From JACCZX01 sp963801035 (GTDB lineage Bacteria; Pseudomonadota; Gammaproteobacteria; Burkholderiales; Burkholderiaceae_F), in NCBI GenBank assembly GCA_963801035.1, contig CAWDDF010000010.1, positions 362,716 through 426,715 on the forward strand: 64,000 bases of DNA, in the 5' to 3' direction. Below are positions 43,699 to 54,580 of this stretch, piece by piece (within the stretch, counting starts at the first letter, position 1; each line of letters begins with the position of its first letter). Both the position numbers and the translations under genes were made by a program. The notes under the pieces were generated by a model, which did not search any database, had not been told where the DNA came from, and saw only the letters and a program-made list of their open reading frames with translations.

Positions 43699-44241
43699 AT
43701 GGCCACCAGCGGCGAAGCTACCAACCGGCAACTCGTCAAGCTGCGCGAATTTTCGACGCAGCTGGCGCAACGCCTTAAGGAAGCGCCGAACAAGCCCGTC
43801 GAGCCGACGCGCCTCGCGGTACGCATCGGAGCCGAAAACTATTTGATCGAAATGGCGCTGGCCGGCGAGATCGTCAGCCTGCCCGACATAGCACCGGTGC
43901 CCTGGACGCGGCCCTGGTATCGCGGACTCGCCAATGTGCGAGGAAGATTGATCGGTGTGGTTGACCTTCTGCACCTGATGGGCCGCGAGCCGCTCGCGCC
44001 AGAACAGACGCAGCAGGTGCTTGTGTTTGGCGAGGTGCTCGGTGTCAACGCGGGCATTCTGGTAACGCGCGCCTTCGGGATTCGAAACCTGAAAGATCTA
44101 ACGCCGCTCGACGGAACGCCTCCAACGGGACGAGCCACCTGGGAACATGCGCGTTATCGGGATAACGAGGGATTGACGATGACCGCGCTCGAATTGCGCG
44201 AGTTGGCAACGTCTTCCCATTTTGCGGCGATTGCAGTGTGA
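43699..44241 (+). CDS. pilI: CheW-like adaptor PilI
   Basis: A 180-residue CheW-domain protein that couples the receptor PilJ to the histidine kinase ChpA. Conserved positions: LAVRIGAENYLIEMALAGEI, VPWTRPWYRGLANVRGRLIGVVDLLHLMG (the Arg-Gly-Asn/Asp-like core) and LVTRAFGIRNLKDL. Located 27 bases after pilH and 115 before pilJ. Confidence 0.93.
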   Translation: MATSGEATNRQLVKLREFSTQLAQRLKEAPNKPVEPTRLAVRIGAENYLIEMALAGEIVSLPDIAPVPWTRPWYRGLANVRGRLIGVVDLLHLMGREPLAPEQTQQVLVFGEVLGVNAGILVTRAFGIRNLKDLTPLDGTPPTGRATWEHARYRDNEGLTMTALELRELATSSHFAAIAV

Positions 44242-44356
44242 GTGATGCATCAGCAGGGTAACAACAAAAGGACCGCTGACTGAAAACGGCGGCGACTGCC
44301 ACTCGACATCGAGCGGCACAGCGTGTAACGGCGGAGTTGTAGCGGCGGAGGGTTAA

Positions 44357-46627
44357 ATGGCACTCGACATGGGACCGATAGCAGTCAAGAAAAGGCCGAA
44401 GGAACGCTCGAGCCGTAGTCGCGGCGATCCGTTTCGTCCGTCGACGGTGTTAAACACGATGTCGCCGCGGACGACGATCTCGGAGCCGGCACCCAAGACC
44501 GTCATGCTCGAACGCGCTGGCAGTAGCGGCCGTGCGATGCGTTTCATGGACCGTCTGATCGAAATGCGGCTACCGCTGATCGGCGACAAACCGGTCAACT
44601 CGCAGGTGCAGATGCTGTTGGCATTGCTCATCACCTGTCTGCTGCTGTTCATTCTCGTGCTCTTCATCGACAACCGCGCAGCTACCAACGGTGCGATGCA
44701 GATCGAGATCGTTGGCGACACGTTGATGCATACACAGCGGCTCGCGAAGGCGGCGCCGAATGCAGTCGGTGGCAACCGCTCCGCGTTTACTGAAGTTCAG
44801 GAAAGTCGGGATGCGATCGCCAAGAACCTGGAAGCCTTGATGAAGGGCGATACCGGCCGGGATCTGTCCGCGACGACCAGTGATGCGATCACACCCGAGC
44901 TCGACAAACTACAAGCCAACTGGCGTGCGAGTGAGTCCGCGGCGTCGGTGATTCTGGCGAACGAAAAAATTCTGATGGCATTCGGCGACGTCATCAAGAA
45001 GATCAACGACGCCAGCCCGCGCCTGCAGCAGCTGACCGAAGAAATCATGGCGTTGAAGCTGCAAGTGGGGGCCTCCTCGCGTGAGGTTGCCACGGCAGGG
45101 CAGCTGGTCACGCTGACGCAGCGGCTTGGCAAGAGCGCGAATTCGCTGGTTGCCGGGAACGTGGCCAATGCCGAAGTTGCACTAACGCTCGGGCGAGACA
45201 TCAACCAGTTCCGCGATCTGACGCAAGCGCTTCTGTCGGGAAGTGACGCTCTGCGCATTAGCGCAGCGACGGACCCGGAAGCGCGCTCGCGGCTGCAGGA
45301 GTTGCTGAAGGTTTACGGCGAGTTCCAGAAATCTATCGAGGGAGCGCTCGGAAGCCTGCAGGCGATTGTGCAGGCCAAGGAAGCCGAACTCGGCATCCTG
45401 CGTGACTCCGAAATGCTGCGGCAGCAGGTCGGACAGCTAGGCGGCCTTTACACAGCCGCTCAGCGACTGCGCGTGGTGAATTTCCTGCTGATGGTGGTGT
45501 TCGGCAGCGGCTTGCTGTTAGCCGGCCTCGCGATCTTCAAAGTGCTGCTCGAAGATACCCGGCAACGCGCGTCCGAGGCCAACGTTCAGCGGATGCAAGC
45601 TGAGCGGCTTGAGCAGGATGCGAAGAAAACGAATGATGTGAATCAGGCCGCGATTTTGCGGCTGATGAACGAACTGCAGGAGGTTGCCGACGGCAACTTG
45701 ACGGTGCAGGCGACGGTATCGGAAGACATCACCGGCGCCATTGCTGACTCCGTGAATTACACGGTCGAAGAATTGCGCGGGCTGGTGGGTCGCATCAACA
45801 ACACGGCCGAGCAGGTGAACACGGCGTCGACCCAGGCGCGGGATATTGCGACCCGGTTGCTGACCGCATCCGAGGCGCAGTCGCAGGAGATCAAAGACAC
45901 CGGCGACAAGGTCTTGAAGATGGCGTCACAAATTAACGACGTCTCGAAGAATGCGGGCGAATCGGCGAAAGTCGCGCGGGCGTCGCTGGAAGCCGCCGAG
46001 CGCGGTCAGCGCGCGGTGTTTAACCAGATCAGCGGCATGAACGAGATTCGCGAGCAGATCCAGGAGACGGCAAAGCGCATCAAGCGGCTCGGTGAATCGT
46101 CGCAGGAGATCGGTGAGATCGTCGAGCTGATTACCGACATTACCGAGCAGACAAACGTGCTGGCGTTGAACGCCGCGATTCAAGCCGCTTCCGCAGGCGA
46201 AGCGGGACGAGGATTCTCGGTCGTCGCCGAAGAGGTGCAGCGTCTGGCCGATCGCTCCGCAGAAGCGGCTAAGCAGATCGGCGCACTGGTGCGCACGATT
46301 CAAACCGACACGCAGGATGCGGTCGCAGCCATGGAAAAGAGCACGCAGGGCGTGGTCGAAGGCGCCAAGCTGTCTGATGCGGCAGGTAATGCACTTTCCG
46401 ATATCGGCCGGGTCTCGCGCCAGCTGACCGATCAAGTCGAGAAGATTGCTACGGCGACGAATGATCAGGCGCAATCTGCAGGGGGTGTTGCGCAGTCGAT
46501 CGAGCGCATCTTGACGGTGACCGAGCAAACATCGCAGGGCACGCGCCAGGCCGCGCAGTCGATCGGTCAACTCGCAACACTTGCCCGTGAATTGAAGGCG
46601 TCGGTCGCTCGCTTCCGAGTCGGATAA
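44357..46627 (+). CDS. pilJ: Methyl-accepting chemotaxis protein PilJ
   Basis: Type IV pilus chemoreceptor of 756 residues. An ~85-residue cytosolic N-terminus with basic stretches precedes TM1 (MLLALLITCLLLFILVLFI, about 93-111); the periplasmic part holds two PilJ sensor domains (each with the HTQRLAKAAPNAVGGN or LTQRLGKSANSLVAGN signature); TM2 is near 375-398 (FLLMVVFGSGLLLAGLAIF). A HAMP-like region and a coiled-coil signalling domain follow, with the hairpin tip EQTNVLALNAAIQAASAGEA and GRGFSVVAEEV. No C-terminal CheR/CheB tether is seen. It lies 5 bases before chpA. Confidence 0.94.
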   Translation: MALDMGPIAVKKRPKERSSRSRGDPFRPSTVLNTMSPRTTISEPAPKTVMLERAGSSGRAMRFMDRLIEMRLPLIGDKPVNSQVQMLLALLITCLLLFILVLFIDNRAATNGAMQIEIVGDTLMHTQRLAKAAPNAVGGNRSAFTEVQESRDAIAKNLEALMKGDTGRDLSATTSDAITPELDKLQANWRASESAASVILANEKILMAFGDVIKKINDASPRLQQLTEEIMALKLQVGASSREVATAGQLVTLTQRLGKSANSLVAGNVANAEVALTLGRDINQFRDLTQALLSGSDALRISAATDPEARSRLQELLKVYGEFQKSIEGALGSLQAIVQAKEAELGILRDSEMLRQQVGQLGGLYTAAQRLRVVNFLLMVVFGSGLLLAGLAIFKVLLEDTRQRASEANVQRMQAERLEQDAKKTNDVNQAAILRLMNELQEVADGNLTVQATVSEDITGAIADSVNYTVEELRGLVGRINNTAEQVNTASTQARDIATRLLTASEAQSQEIKDTGDKVLKMASQINDVSKNAGESAKVARASLEAAERGQRAVFNQISGMNEIREQIQETAKRIKRLGESSQEIGEIVELITDITEQTNVLALNAAIQAASAGEAGRGFSVVAEEVQRLADRSAEAAKQIGALVRTIQTDTQDAVAAMEKSTQGVVEGAKLSDAAGNALSDIGRVSRQLTDQVEKIATATNDQAQSAGGVAQSIERILTVTEQTSQGTRQAAQSIGQLATLARELKASVARFRVG

Positions 46628-46632
46628 AACAA

Positions 46633-49600
46633 ATGCCTGAAAAACACGATCCAAATCAGTTGGTGGGCGCCGCTCCCGACATCGCACCGCTGGCCTGGGT
46701 CATCGATGAAATTCGCAATTCATTGAACGAGGCGGTCAATGGGTTGAAGGGGTTCGTCGCCAACAAGCAGGATGTCGATCAGATACGCAATGCGCGCAAT
46801 CAGATCCATCAGGCCAACGGCGCCCTTCAGTTGCTCGATCTGCGCGGCGTCGCGCTGGTCACCGAAGCGATAGAACATCTGACGCGCCGTTTCGAAACGG
46901 ATCCGAAGGAGTGCGCGCCGACGCCGATCCGCACGATCGAAACCGCGCTGTCGGCCGTGATGGCGTATCTGGAAGGGCTGTTATCGGGGCGACCGAATCA
47001 GCCAATCAGGCTGTACCCGTACTACCGCGACGTGTTGTTGCTGAACCAGGCGACCCGTGTTCATCCAGCAGATCTGGTATTTCCTGATTTGTCGCGACGC
47101 CCCGCGTTCCATCAGATCGAGGCGCGTAACTTCACGCCGCGCCAGCTGCGCGACCGTCGCGCGCGATTCGAGTTGGGACTGCTCGGCTTCCTGCGCAACT
47201 CCGACGACGCTGCGCCTCGCAAGCGGATGCGCGAAGCACTGTCTGATCTCGAGCACATGCCGCAGCGCGGACTGGCACGCAGCTTCTGGTGGATTGCGCG
47301 CGGATTGCTCGAAGCACTCGAAGCTGGCTCCGTCGCAGTTGACGTTGACCTGAAGCGGGTGCTCGCGCGGCTCAATTTGCAGCTGCGCCGCATGATCGAA
47401 GGCGGCGGCGCAGTGGCCGAGCGCCTGATGGTCGATACGCTGTACTACGTCGGACGTGCCGAGGGTTCATTGCCGCGCGTGACCGAGGTCAAGCGTCTGT
47501 ATGGACTCGATGCGCTGATTCCGGCTGATTTCGAGCGAGCAAGCCTGACGGCGCTCGACGCCGACGCGTTGCGTGCGCTGAAAGAGGCGCTAGTACAAGC
47601 GAAGCAGCTGTGGGGTCAGGTCGTTGCGGGCGCCGGCGACACTTCAAAGTTCGAGCACGAGATTTTGCTGGCGCGCGAGACATCGCACAAACTGCACGCG
47701 AGGCCGCTGGTCGCGACAATCGAGGCGATTGGCCGCGTGACGAAAGAATTTCCCAAGCTTGCGCCGAATGTGCGCGAAGCTGTGGGTCTCGAGGTCGCCT
47801 CGGCTCTGTTGTTCCTCGATCTCGGCGTCGATGAGCTGCCGCAGATCGAATCTGAATACGAAGGCCGTGCACTGCAGGTGATCGACCGGCTCGCGAAAGC
47901 GCGCAATGGTCAGGCGCTGCCGCAAGCAGGACCGTGGATGTCCGAGCTGGCGCGCCGCGCGCAGGATCGCCTGACAATGGGCACCGTTGTGGCAGAAACA
48001 CAGGCCACGTTGCGCGATATCGAACAGCGGCTCGACCGCTTCTTCCGCAACCCGCTCGAGCGTACTGATCTACCGGCGACGACCGCGATGTTCGATCAAG
48101 TGTGCGGCGTGCTGTCACTGCTTGGCTACGACGAACCCGTCGCCGCGTTGCGGAACGTGCAGGCATCGATCGCCCGATTTTCAGATGCCACCGTCGCGCC
48201 CGAACCGGATGCATTCGGACGCATCGCACAGAACTTGGGTGCAATCGGGTTTTTCGTCGAAAGCGTCGGGCAGGACGCAGATCGACCGCGCGGCATGTTC
48301 CGCTACGACCCGGCGACAGGGATATTCAGTGCCGATCTCGGCCAGTTGCAGGGGACCGATACCGTCACCGCGCCGGCGGATGACGATTTCATTGCGCCGC
48401 GAACTGTTGACATCCGCTTGCCGACCAGACGTGGCGACAACGTCGAGTCGGCGGCGCTGAAGACACTTGAAGCAGCCCACGCACAGGCAACAAGGCTGCT
48501 GCTGGTCGCTGGCGATGCGCGAGCGATCGAAGAGCTCGAGCGTTTGTTACCCACGCTTGCCAACGAAGCCGACTTGCTCGACAACGACGCGCTGAAGCAA
48601 AACGCAGCGCGCGCGTCGCAGCTGTTGGAACAGTTGAAAGAAACGCATCGGCGCGAAGATGCGGCTGAGCTCGAACAGTTGCTGGCGCCGGTACGCGCGC
48701 CCGAAACACCGAAGCCAACTGCGCCGATGCCAGTTTCCGAAGCCGCGGCCGACAATGAATTACGTCAAATCTTTGTCGAAGAAGCGCGTGACGTGCTCGA
48801 CAGCATCAGCGAGCAGCTCGAGATGCTTCGTACGACGCGCGACGATCAGGCGACTTTGACGACGGTGCGGCGCGCGTTTCACACGCTCAAGGGGTCGAGC
48901 CGCATGGTCGGCTTCAAGACCGTTGGCGAAGGGGCATGGGCCGTCGAGCAATGTTTCAATCTGTGGCTCGCGCAGGAGCGCGCCGCAAGCGACGATCTGC
49001 TTGACCTGGCCGAGGGTGCGCAGCGCGTGATTCGGGACTGGATCGGTCAGATCGCTCGCAATCCTGCGGCGGAGCCCGATCCGATCCCCCTCGTGCGTTC
49101 GGCGCAGGCCGTGCGTGAGGGTGGTGTATTCGAATACGCCCACGCATTGCCAGGGAGTCCAGTCGTCCCAAAGTCTGACGGCAGCGCGCCGGCAGTGGTC
49201 ATTGACGCGCTGCCTGCAAATGGGGATACCGAAGAGATCGAGTTGACGCTCGCCGACGTGAAGCTCGACGATGTGCCAAGCGTCATGCAGGCTGATGAAG
49301 CTTCGCCTGAAGAGTCGGTGACCGAGGCGCCTGCAGCTGTGCAAGAAGCTGCCAAGGTCCCAGGCGGCCGAGGAATCCGCCGGCGAAGACATCAAGAAGA
49401 TCGGGCCGCTCGAGATCAGTCACGGACTGTATTCGATCTTCCTGACCGAGGCGGACGAATGCATTCGCGTACTCGCCAACGATATTGCCGAGTGGCGCTA
49501 TGAGCCTTCGCGCGGTGTGACGCCGAACATCATGCGGCGCGCGCACTCGCTGTCCGGAATTTCGAAGACGGTCGGATTGGCTCCGGTCGTGTCCATCGCC

Positions 49601-52504
49601 GAGCCGCTGGACGATTTGATGCGCACGCTTCTGATGCACGGTCCGCGCCACATGGCATTGACCGCAGCGCAATTCGACACGCTCGAGCGCGTTACCGACC
49701 GCGTGCGTGGAATGCTGCATCAGTTCGCGGCCGGCATCTATCCCGACGAAGCGCCGCTCGACGCGGGCGCGCTGCAGGATCTGATGTCTGTCGTGCGGGC
49801 CCACAGTGCATTGCACGACGATGCGCACGCCGGTAGCCCCCTGCATTTGGTGCAGATGGATGCGTCGTTGGACGAGGAGGTGCTCGAGCCCGCTACGTTC
49901 GAGATCGTCGAGCCTGCGGCGGCAATCGAGAATGACGCCGAAGCCCTGCAAAGCGAGCCCGCGCAAAGTGATGAGGTCACGGCTGAACCCGCCGACGAAG
50001 TTGGTGAGCGATTTACGGAGCGTAGGGCGGTCGCCAGAGACGGTGGAAGCGACGACGGAAACGACGAGAGCGCCGAATCCGAAGCGGAACAGCCTGCGGC
50101 CTCGCGATTGCGCGATGAGCTCGACGCCGAATTGCTGGAGGTTTTCCTGACCGAAGCCGCCGAGATCCTGCCTTCGGTGGCCACGAACCTTCGCGGGCTT
50201 GCGAGCAATCCCAACGACGGCGAGCTCGCGCGCGACCTGATGCGCAAGCTCCATACGGTCAAAGGCAGCGCACGCATGGCAGGCGCGATGCGCCTGGGTG
50301 AAGCCGTGCACGAGATGGAGACGCGGATTGAGGCGGCGATGCAGCTGGCCGACATTCCGCCGGTCATCATCGACGATCTGCACTCCGAATACGACCAAGC
50401 GATGGCGCTGTACGACGAGCTGCAGAATCCGACGGCCGCAAGTGTTCAGCCAGCGATCGTCGCGCCTGTTACGGCATCGACAGCGACCGAGCCCCCGCGC
50501 GCGCCGGTGATCGACATCGCGGCTGCGCGTGCCGAGCCGAAGAAGTCGGCGGTTGTTTCTCCGCTGTCTGCAATTGGAGGCGAAGTCAGCGCGACGATGA
50601 CGGCCGCAGCGCCCGGAGCGCAGCAGGCAGCGACGTTCATTCGTGTGCGCTCTGACGTGCTCGACAAGCTCGTCGATCAGGCGGGCGAAGTCTCGATCGC
50701 GCGCTCCAAGCTCGAGAACGAGGTGGGCACGATCAAGGGGTCGTTGACCGACTTGACCGAGAACATTTCGCGGCTGCGTGCGCAGTTGCGCGAAGTAGAG
50801 ATTCAGGCCGACGCGCAGATCCAGGCGCGTGGCGACAAGCTGTCGCGCGAATCAGCGGACTTCGATCCGCTCGAGTTCGATCGCTATACGCGCCTGCAGG
50901 AGCTGACGCGCATGCTGGCGGAATCGGTCGAAGACGTCGCGATGGTCCAAAGCAACATGTTGAAAGGTCTGCAGAGCGCGGACACCGATCTGACGTCGCA
51001 GTCGCGCCTGACGCGTGATCTGCAGCAGCAGTTGATGCGCGTTCGGCTGGTGCCGTTTTCGAACGTGTCGGAGCGTTTGTATCGTGTTGCGCGGCAGGTT
51101 GCGAAAGAGCTCGACAAGCGCGTCAACCTCGATATTCGCGGTGCGGCGACCGAGCTTGACCGAGGCGTGCTCGAAAAAATGGCAGGGCCGTTCGAGCACC
51201 TGATTCGCAATGCGATCGTGCACGGATTGGAAGTGCCCGCCGAGCGGCGCGCCGCCGGCAAGCCGGAGACGGGCGAACTGACGCTCGACGTGCGGCAGGA
51301 AGGTAACGAAATTATCGTTGTCATCAATGATGACGGCGGTGGACTGCATCTGGACCGAATTCAGGCGCGCGCCGTCGAGCGCGAGCTGATTACGCCTGAT
51401 CAGGTACTGAGCGATCGCGAGTTGATGGAGTTGATTTTCCAGCCCGGCTTTACGACAGCAAGCGAAGTGACCGAGCTCGCAGGCCGCGGCGTCGGGATGG
51501 ACGTCGTGCGCGCCGAACTGGCGTCGTTCGGCGGCCGCATCTCGATTTCGAGCGAAAGCGGGCGCGGTACGCGCTTCACGCTTTACTTGCCGATGACGTT
51601 GGCAGTCGCACAGGTGGTGCTGGTGGGTATCGGCGGGCGACGCTACGCCATTCCGGCCGGCATGGTCGAGCAGGTGCGACGCTATCGCCCTGCGGTTCTG
51701 CTGGCTGCGCTTACCGATGGAATCATCGAAATTCCGCCAGTCGGCACGATCGTCTTACGGCCGCTGACTCAATTGCTCGGTGAAGAAACGACGCCGCATC
51801 TGGCGCGGCAAACGCCGGTCGTGCTGCTGCGCTCCGGCGATGACCGACTCGCGATTGCGGTCGACGAGGTGTCGAGCAATCAAGAGGTCGTGGTCAAGAA
51901 CGTCGGCGTGCAGGTCGCACGCATGGCCGGCATCCTGGGTGCAACGATTCTCGGTAACGGCGAGATCGTATTGATCATCAATCCGGTGCAATTGATCACG
52001 CGTGCGCCGGAGCCTCCTGCAGTCTTCGACGTTGCGCCCGACGCTCGCGACGAGGCCAAGGCGGCGCAGAAGCGAATCGACCACGTAACCGAGCTGTCGA
52101 CGTCGACAGTGCCGACCGTCATGGTGGTCGACGATTCGTTGACGGTTCGCAGGGTGACGCAGCGGTTGCTCGAGCGGCAGGGCTACACCGTCCTGCTGGC
52201 CAAAGATGGCGTCGACGCGTTGCGACAGCTGCAGGATGTGAAGCCGGACATCATGCTGGTCGATATCGAGATGCCGCGCATGGACGGCTACGACCTGACC
52301 CGCAACGTACGCGGCAACAAGAAGACAGCCGAAATACCGATCATCATGATCACGTCGCGCACGGCAGAGAAGCACAGAAGCATGGCGTTCGAGCTGGGTG
52401 TCAACGAATATCTGGGCAAGCCGTACCAGGAAGACGAGCTGTTGAAGTTCATCAAGCAGTATCTTGGCCGAGCGCGTGACGGCGTAGCAGTCAGCAGCGG
52501 CTGA
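46633..52504 (+). CDS. chpA: ChpA/PilL-type hybrid histidine kinase with multiple Hpt domains, frame-shifted
   Basis: CheA-like kinase of the Pil-Chp system, about 1957 codons. The first part (46633-49360) holds a divergent helical region and an Hpt domain with AFHTLKGSSRMVG (about residue 755). A shift then occurs: removing one C from CCC at 49359-49361 gives KVQAAEESAGEDIKKIGPLE and continues into AHSLSGISKTVG (inactive Hpt), LHTVKGSARMAG (Hpt), a dimerisation/kinase core (RNAIVHGLE, INDDGGGLHLD, GRGVGMDVVR), a CheW domain and a receiver (MVVDDSLTVRR, IMLVDIEMPRMDGYD, YLGKPYQEDE). It is one gene with a one-base insertion; without correction the kinase half would start at GTG 49517. The stop codon lies inside the first arm of repeat copy B. 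No chpB, pilK or chpC gene follows. Confidence 0.9.
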
Positions 52505-52941
52505 CGCAGCTGCGCCGCCTACGTCGTCGGCCACTGAAGTGGCAACCACTGCGGTACTCGCGCCAGCGGCGGGCCTGGAACTCGCTGCGCTCAGACAGCC
52601 GGGCCCTTAAAGCTCCGCTGGCGCTCCGTTCCTCGGGCGACGACTCAAAGGCGGCGCAGCTGCGCCAGCCGCTGCTGTCGCGACATGGTCCCGAGTCGAG
52701 CTGTTTTTTTCTTTTACCCCACCCCAGTGAGACACTCCACGCACAAGCGTTGGGTGGCGCTGAGCTGCCTTCGGGGCGTCGCCCGAGGAACGGAGCGCCG
52801 GCGGGGCATTTAAGGGCCTGCCTGTTTGAGCGCAGCGAGTTGCAGGCCCGCCGCTGGCGCGAGTACCGCAGTGGTTGCCACTTCAGTGGCCGACGCCCAG
52901 GCAGGGCAGCGCCGCCCAACGCTTGCGCGCCGCGATCACCA
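52493..52941. repeat. Composite palindromic repeat, copy B
   Basis: The 538 bases between chpA and yqgE are mostly this element. Order: arm 1L (52493-52520), centre (52525-52640), arm 1R (52649-52676, one mismatch to the reverse complement of 1L), T-rich spacer (about 52700-52716), arm 2L (52740-52769), inverted centre (52779-52895), arm 2R (52899-52928, 26 of 30 bases match). The centres are reverse complements over about 116 bases; the first 53 are identical. Arms and spacer match copy A at 15645-16069, but the inner centres differ. Arm 1L supplies the chpA stop codon. The tail 52942-53042 has no gene; a TACAAT at 53028-53033 could be a -10 element for yqgE. Confidence 0.87.
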
Positions 52942-53042
52942 AGCGCAGCAACGCGGAGCCGTAGCAACCCTCGCTCCGCAGGCCGCTCGCGCTGCTGAAC
53001 GCCTGCGCAAAAAGTGCAACGGGCAGTTTACAATCCGGCCTC

Positions 53043-53624
53043 ATGCCGAGTGAACCGAAGGTCCATAGCCCGATGGACCTGAAGCATCAGTTCCTGATCG
53101 CCATGCCCGCAATGGCGGATACAAACTTTGAGCGCTCGGTCGTTTATGTGTGTGACCACAACGATCGCGGCGCGCTTGGCCTTGTCATCAATCGCCCGAC
53201 TGATTTGACGCTCGGCAAGTTGTTCGACCGCGTCGACCTTAAGCTCGAGATCGCCCCCCGCAAAGACGACCCCGTCTACTTCGGTGGGCCGGTGCAGACC
53301 GAGCGCGGTTTCGTGCTGCACGGCTCGAGCTCAAATTTCAGCTCGACGCTGGCCATTTCGGACGAGATCTCGCTGACAACGTCGAAGGATGTACTGGAAG
53401 CGATTGCCGAAGGCAGCGGGCCCGACAAGGTGCTGGTCACTTTGGGTTATTCAGGTTGGGGCGCCGGTCAGCTTGAAAGCGAAATCGCGCAGAATGCGTG
53501 GCTGACGGTTCACGCGGCCCCGCAGATCATCTTCGATGTGCCGGCCAGCGACAAATACGATGCCGCTCTCAGGCTGCTCGGGGTCAACAGCTCGCAGCTG
53601 ACGGGGCATGCGGGTCATGCGTGA
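53043..53624 (+). CDS. yqgE: YqgE/AlgH family protein (UPF0301)
   Basis: A 193-residue protein of the YqgE/AlgH family. It shows LKHQFLIAMPAMADTNFERSVV (QFLIAMP is the family start), DRGALGLVINRPTDL, YFGGPVQTERGFVLH, LVTLGYSGWGAGQLESEI and NAWLTV. AlgH was named for an effect on alginate genes in Pseudomonas; molecular function is unknown. ATG at 53043 gives a 10-residue leader; ATG at 53073 is the alternative. It overlaps nothing but lies directly before ruvX, its near-universal partner. Confidence 0.93.
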   Translation: MPSEPKVHSPMDLKHQFLIAMPAMADTNFERSVVYVCDHNDRGALGLVINRPTDLTLGKLFDRVDLKLEIAPRKDDPVYFGGPVQTERGFVLHGSSSNFSSTLAISDEISLTTSKDVLEAIAEGSGPDKVLVTLGYSGWGAGQLESEIAQNAWLTVHAAPQIIFDVPASDKYDAALRLLGVNSSQLTGHAGHA

Positions 53625-53688
53625 CCTTGCGGGTCATGCCTCTTTCCGCTCCGATACTCGCCATTTTTCCGCTGCTTTACCGAGTTCG

Positions 53689-54081
53689 ATGATCGAAGGC
53701 GTCGTGCTGGGGTTTGACTTCGGCACGCGTCGCATCGGCGTAGCGATCGGCAATTGCCTGACACGCCACGCGCGACCCTTGACCACGATCGATGCGGTTA
53801 CCGAGGATGCTCGGTGGAAATCGTTGAGTGCGTTGATCGATGAGTGGCAACCCGCGCAGTTGGCAGTTGGAATTCCGCGTCATCCGGACGACACAGCCCA
53901 TGCGATGACGTTGCGTTGCGAGCGATTCGCACGTCAGCTGGAGGGTCGTTACCGCCTGCCGGTTGCTCGTATCGACGAGCGCTACAGCTCGGCGGTAGTA
54001 GAAGGCGAGGCCGACGTCGATGCTGCGGCGGCTGCTGTCATCCTTCAACAGTGGCTTGATGACGGCTCGCACGATGCTTGA
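53689..54081 (+). CDS. ruvX: Holliday junction resolvase-like protein RuvX (YqgF)
   Basis: A 130-residue RNase H-fold nuclease also implicated in 16S rRNA 5'-end maturation. GFDFGTRRIGVAIGN carries the first catalytic Asp, VGIPRHPDDTAHAMT is the family GxP region, and DERYSSAVVE with a late Asp (ADVDAAAAAVILQQWLD) completes the active site. The ATG at 53689 fits the family N-terminus; the longer upstream frame overlaps yqgE. Its end overlaps pyrR. Confidence 0.94.
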   Translation: MIEGVVLGFDFGTRRIGVAIGNCLTRHARPLTTIDAVTEDARWKSLSALIDEWQPAQLAVGIPRHPDDTAHAMTLRCERFARQLEGRYRLPVARIDERYSSAVVEGEADVDAAAAAVILQQWLDDGSHDA

Positions 54082-54580
54082 CCTCGACGCCGAGACGATC
54101 TATCGGCAGCTCGCAAGCCGGGCGCGTGAGCACTTTCGCGACCAGCCATTAAGTCTCGTGGGCGTACATACCGGCGGAGTCTGGCTCGCCGAGCGATTGA
54201 AGAGAGAGCTCAATGTGGAAGCGCCCGTCGGAATCCTCGACGTCTCGTTTTATCGCGATGACTTCGATCAATCAGGATTGAAGCCCGCGGTCAGGCCCTC
54301 GCAGATCGCGTTCGACGTGGCCGGAAGTCACATTCTGCTGGTCGACGACGTTCTGAATACCGGACGTACCGTGCGCGCAGCGATGAACGAAATCTTCGAC
54401 TACGGGCGTCCGGCGAAGATAGACCTGGCTGTCTTAATCGATCGCGGCGGCCGCGACCTGCCGATAGCCGCCAGTATCGTCGGCGCGACGATCGAGTTGC
54501 CGGCATCGTTCAGTGTTGTGCTGACGCGCGACGATGACGATCGTCTGCATCTGACCATCGAGGAGCGCGGTGCCGACTAA
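54059..54580 (+). CDS. pyrR: PyrR, pyr-operon regulator / uracil phosphoribosyltransferase
   Basis: A 173-residue PRTase-fold protein. The PRPP-binding motif HILLVDDVLNTGRTVRAAMN lies near residue 95 and GVHTGGVWLAERLKREL near residue 35. ELPASFSVVLTRDDDDRL ends the fold. In Gram-positives PyrR attenuates pyr mRNA; in Proteobacteria its RNA role is not established. It overlaps ruvX and pyrB (GTG start inside its last codons), so pyrR-pyrB-pyrC' are translated together. ATG at 54074 is an alternative start. Confidence 0.92.
   Translation: MTARTMLDLDAETIYRQLASRAREHFRDQPLSLVGVHTGGVWLAERLKRELNVEAPVGILDVSFYRDDFDQSGLKPAVRPSQIAFDVAGSHILLVDDVLNTGRTVRAAMNEIFDYGRPAKIDLAVLIDRGGRDLPIAASIVGATIELPASFSVVLTRDDDDRLHLTIEERGAD

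Noticed and set aside
45926..46687. A 253-codon open frame antisense to pilJ
   Set aside because: It lies opposite the conserved signalling domain of PilJ; a codon shadow.
49359..49361. Programmed ribosomal frameshift in chpA
   Set aside because: There is no slippery heptamer with a downstream structure, and similar breaks occur in many unrelated genes of the window.
49283..50398. A 371-codon open frame antisense to chpA
   Set aside because: It mirrors the conserved Hpt coding region of chpA and has no family motif or ribosome-binding site.
52750..52998. An 82-codon frame inside repeat copy B
   Set aside because: Arg/Ala-rich, lies wholly in the palindromic repeat, with no ribosome-binding site.
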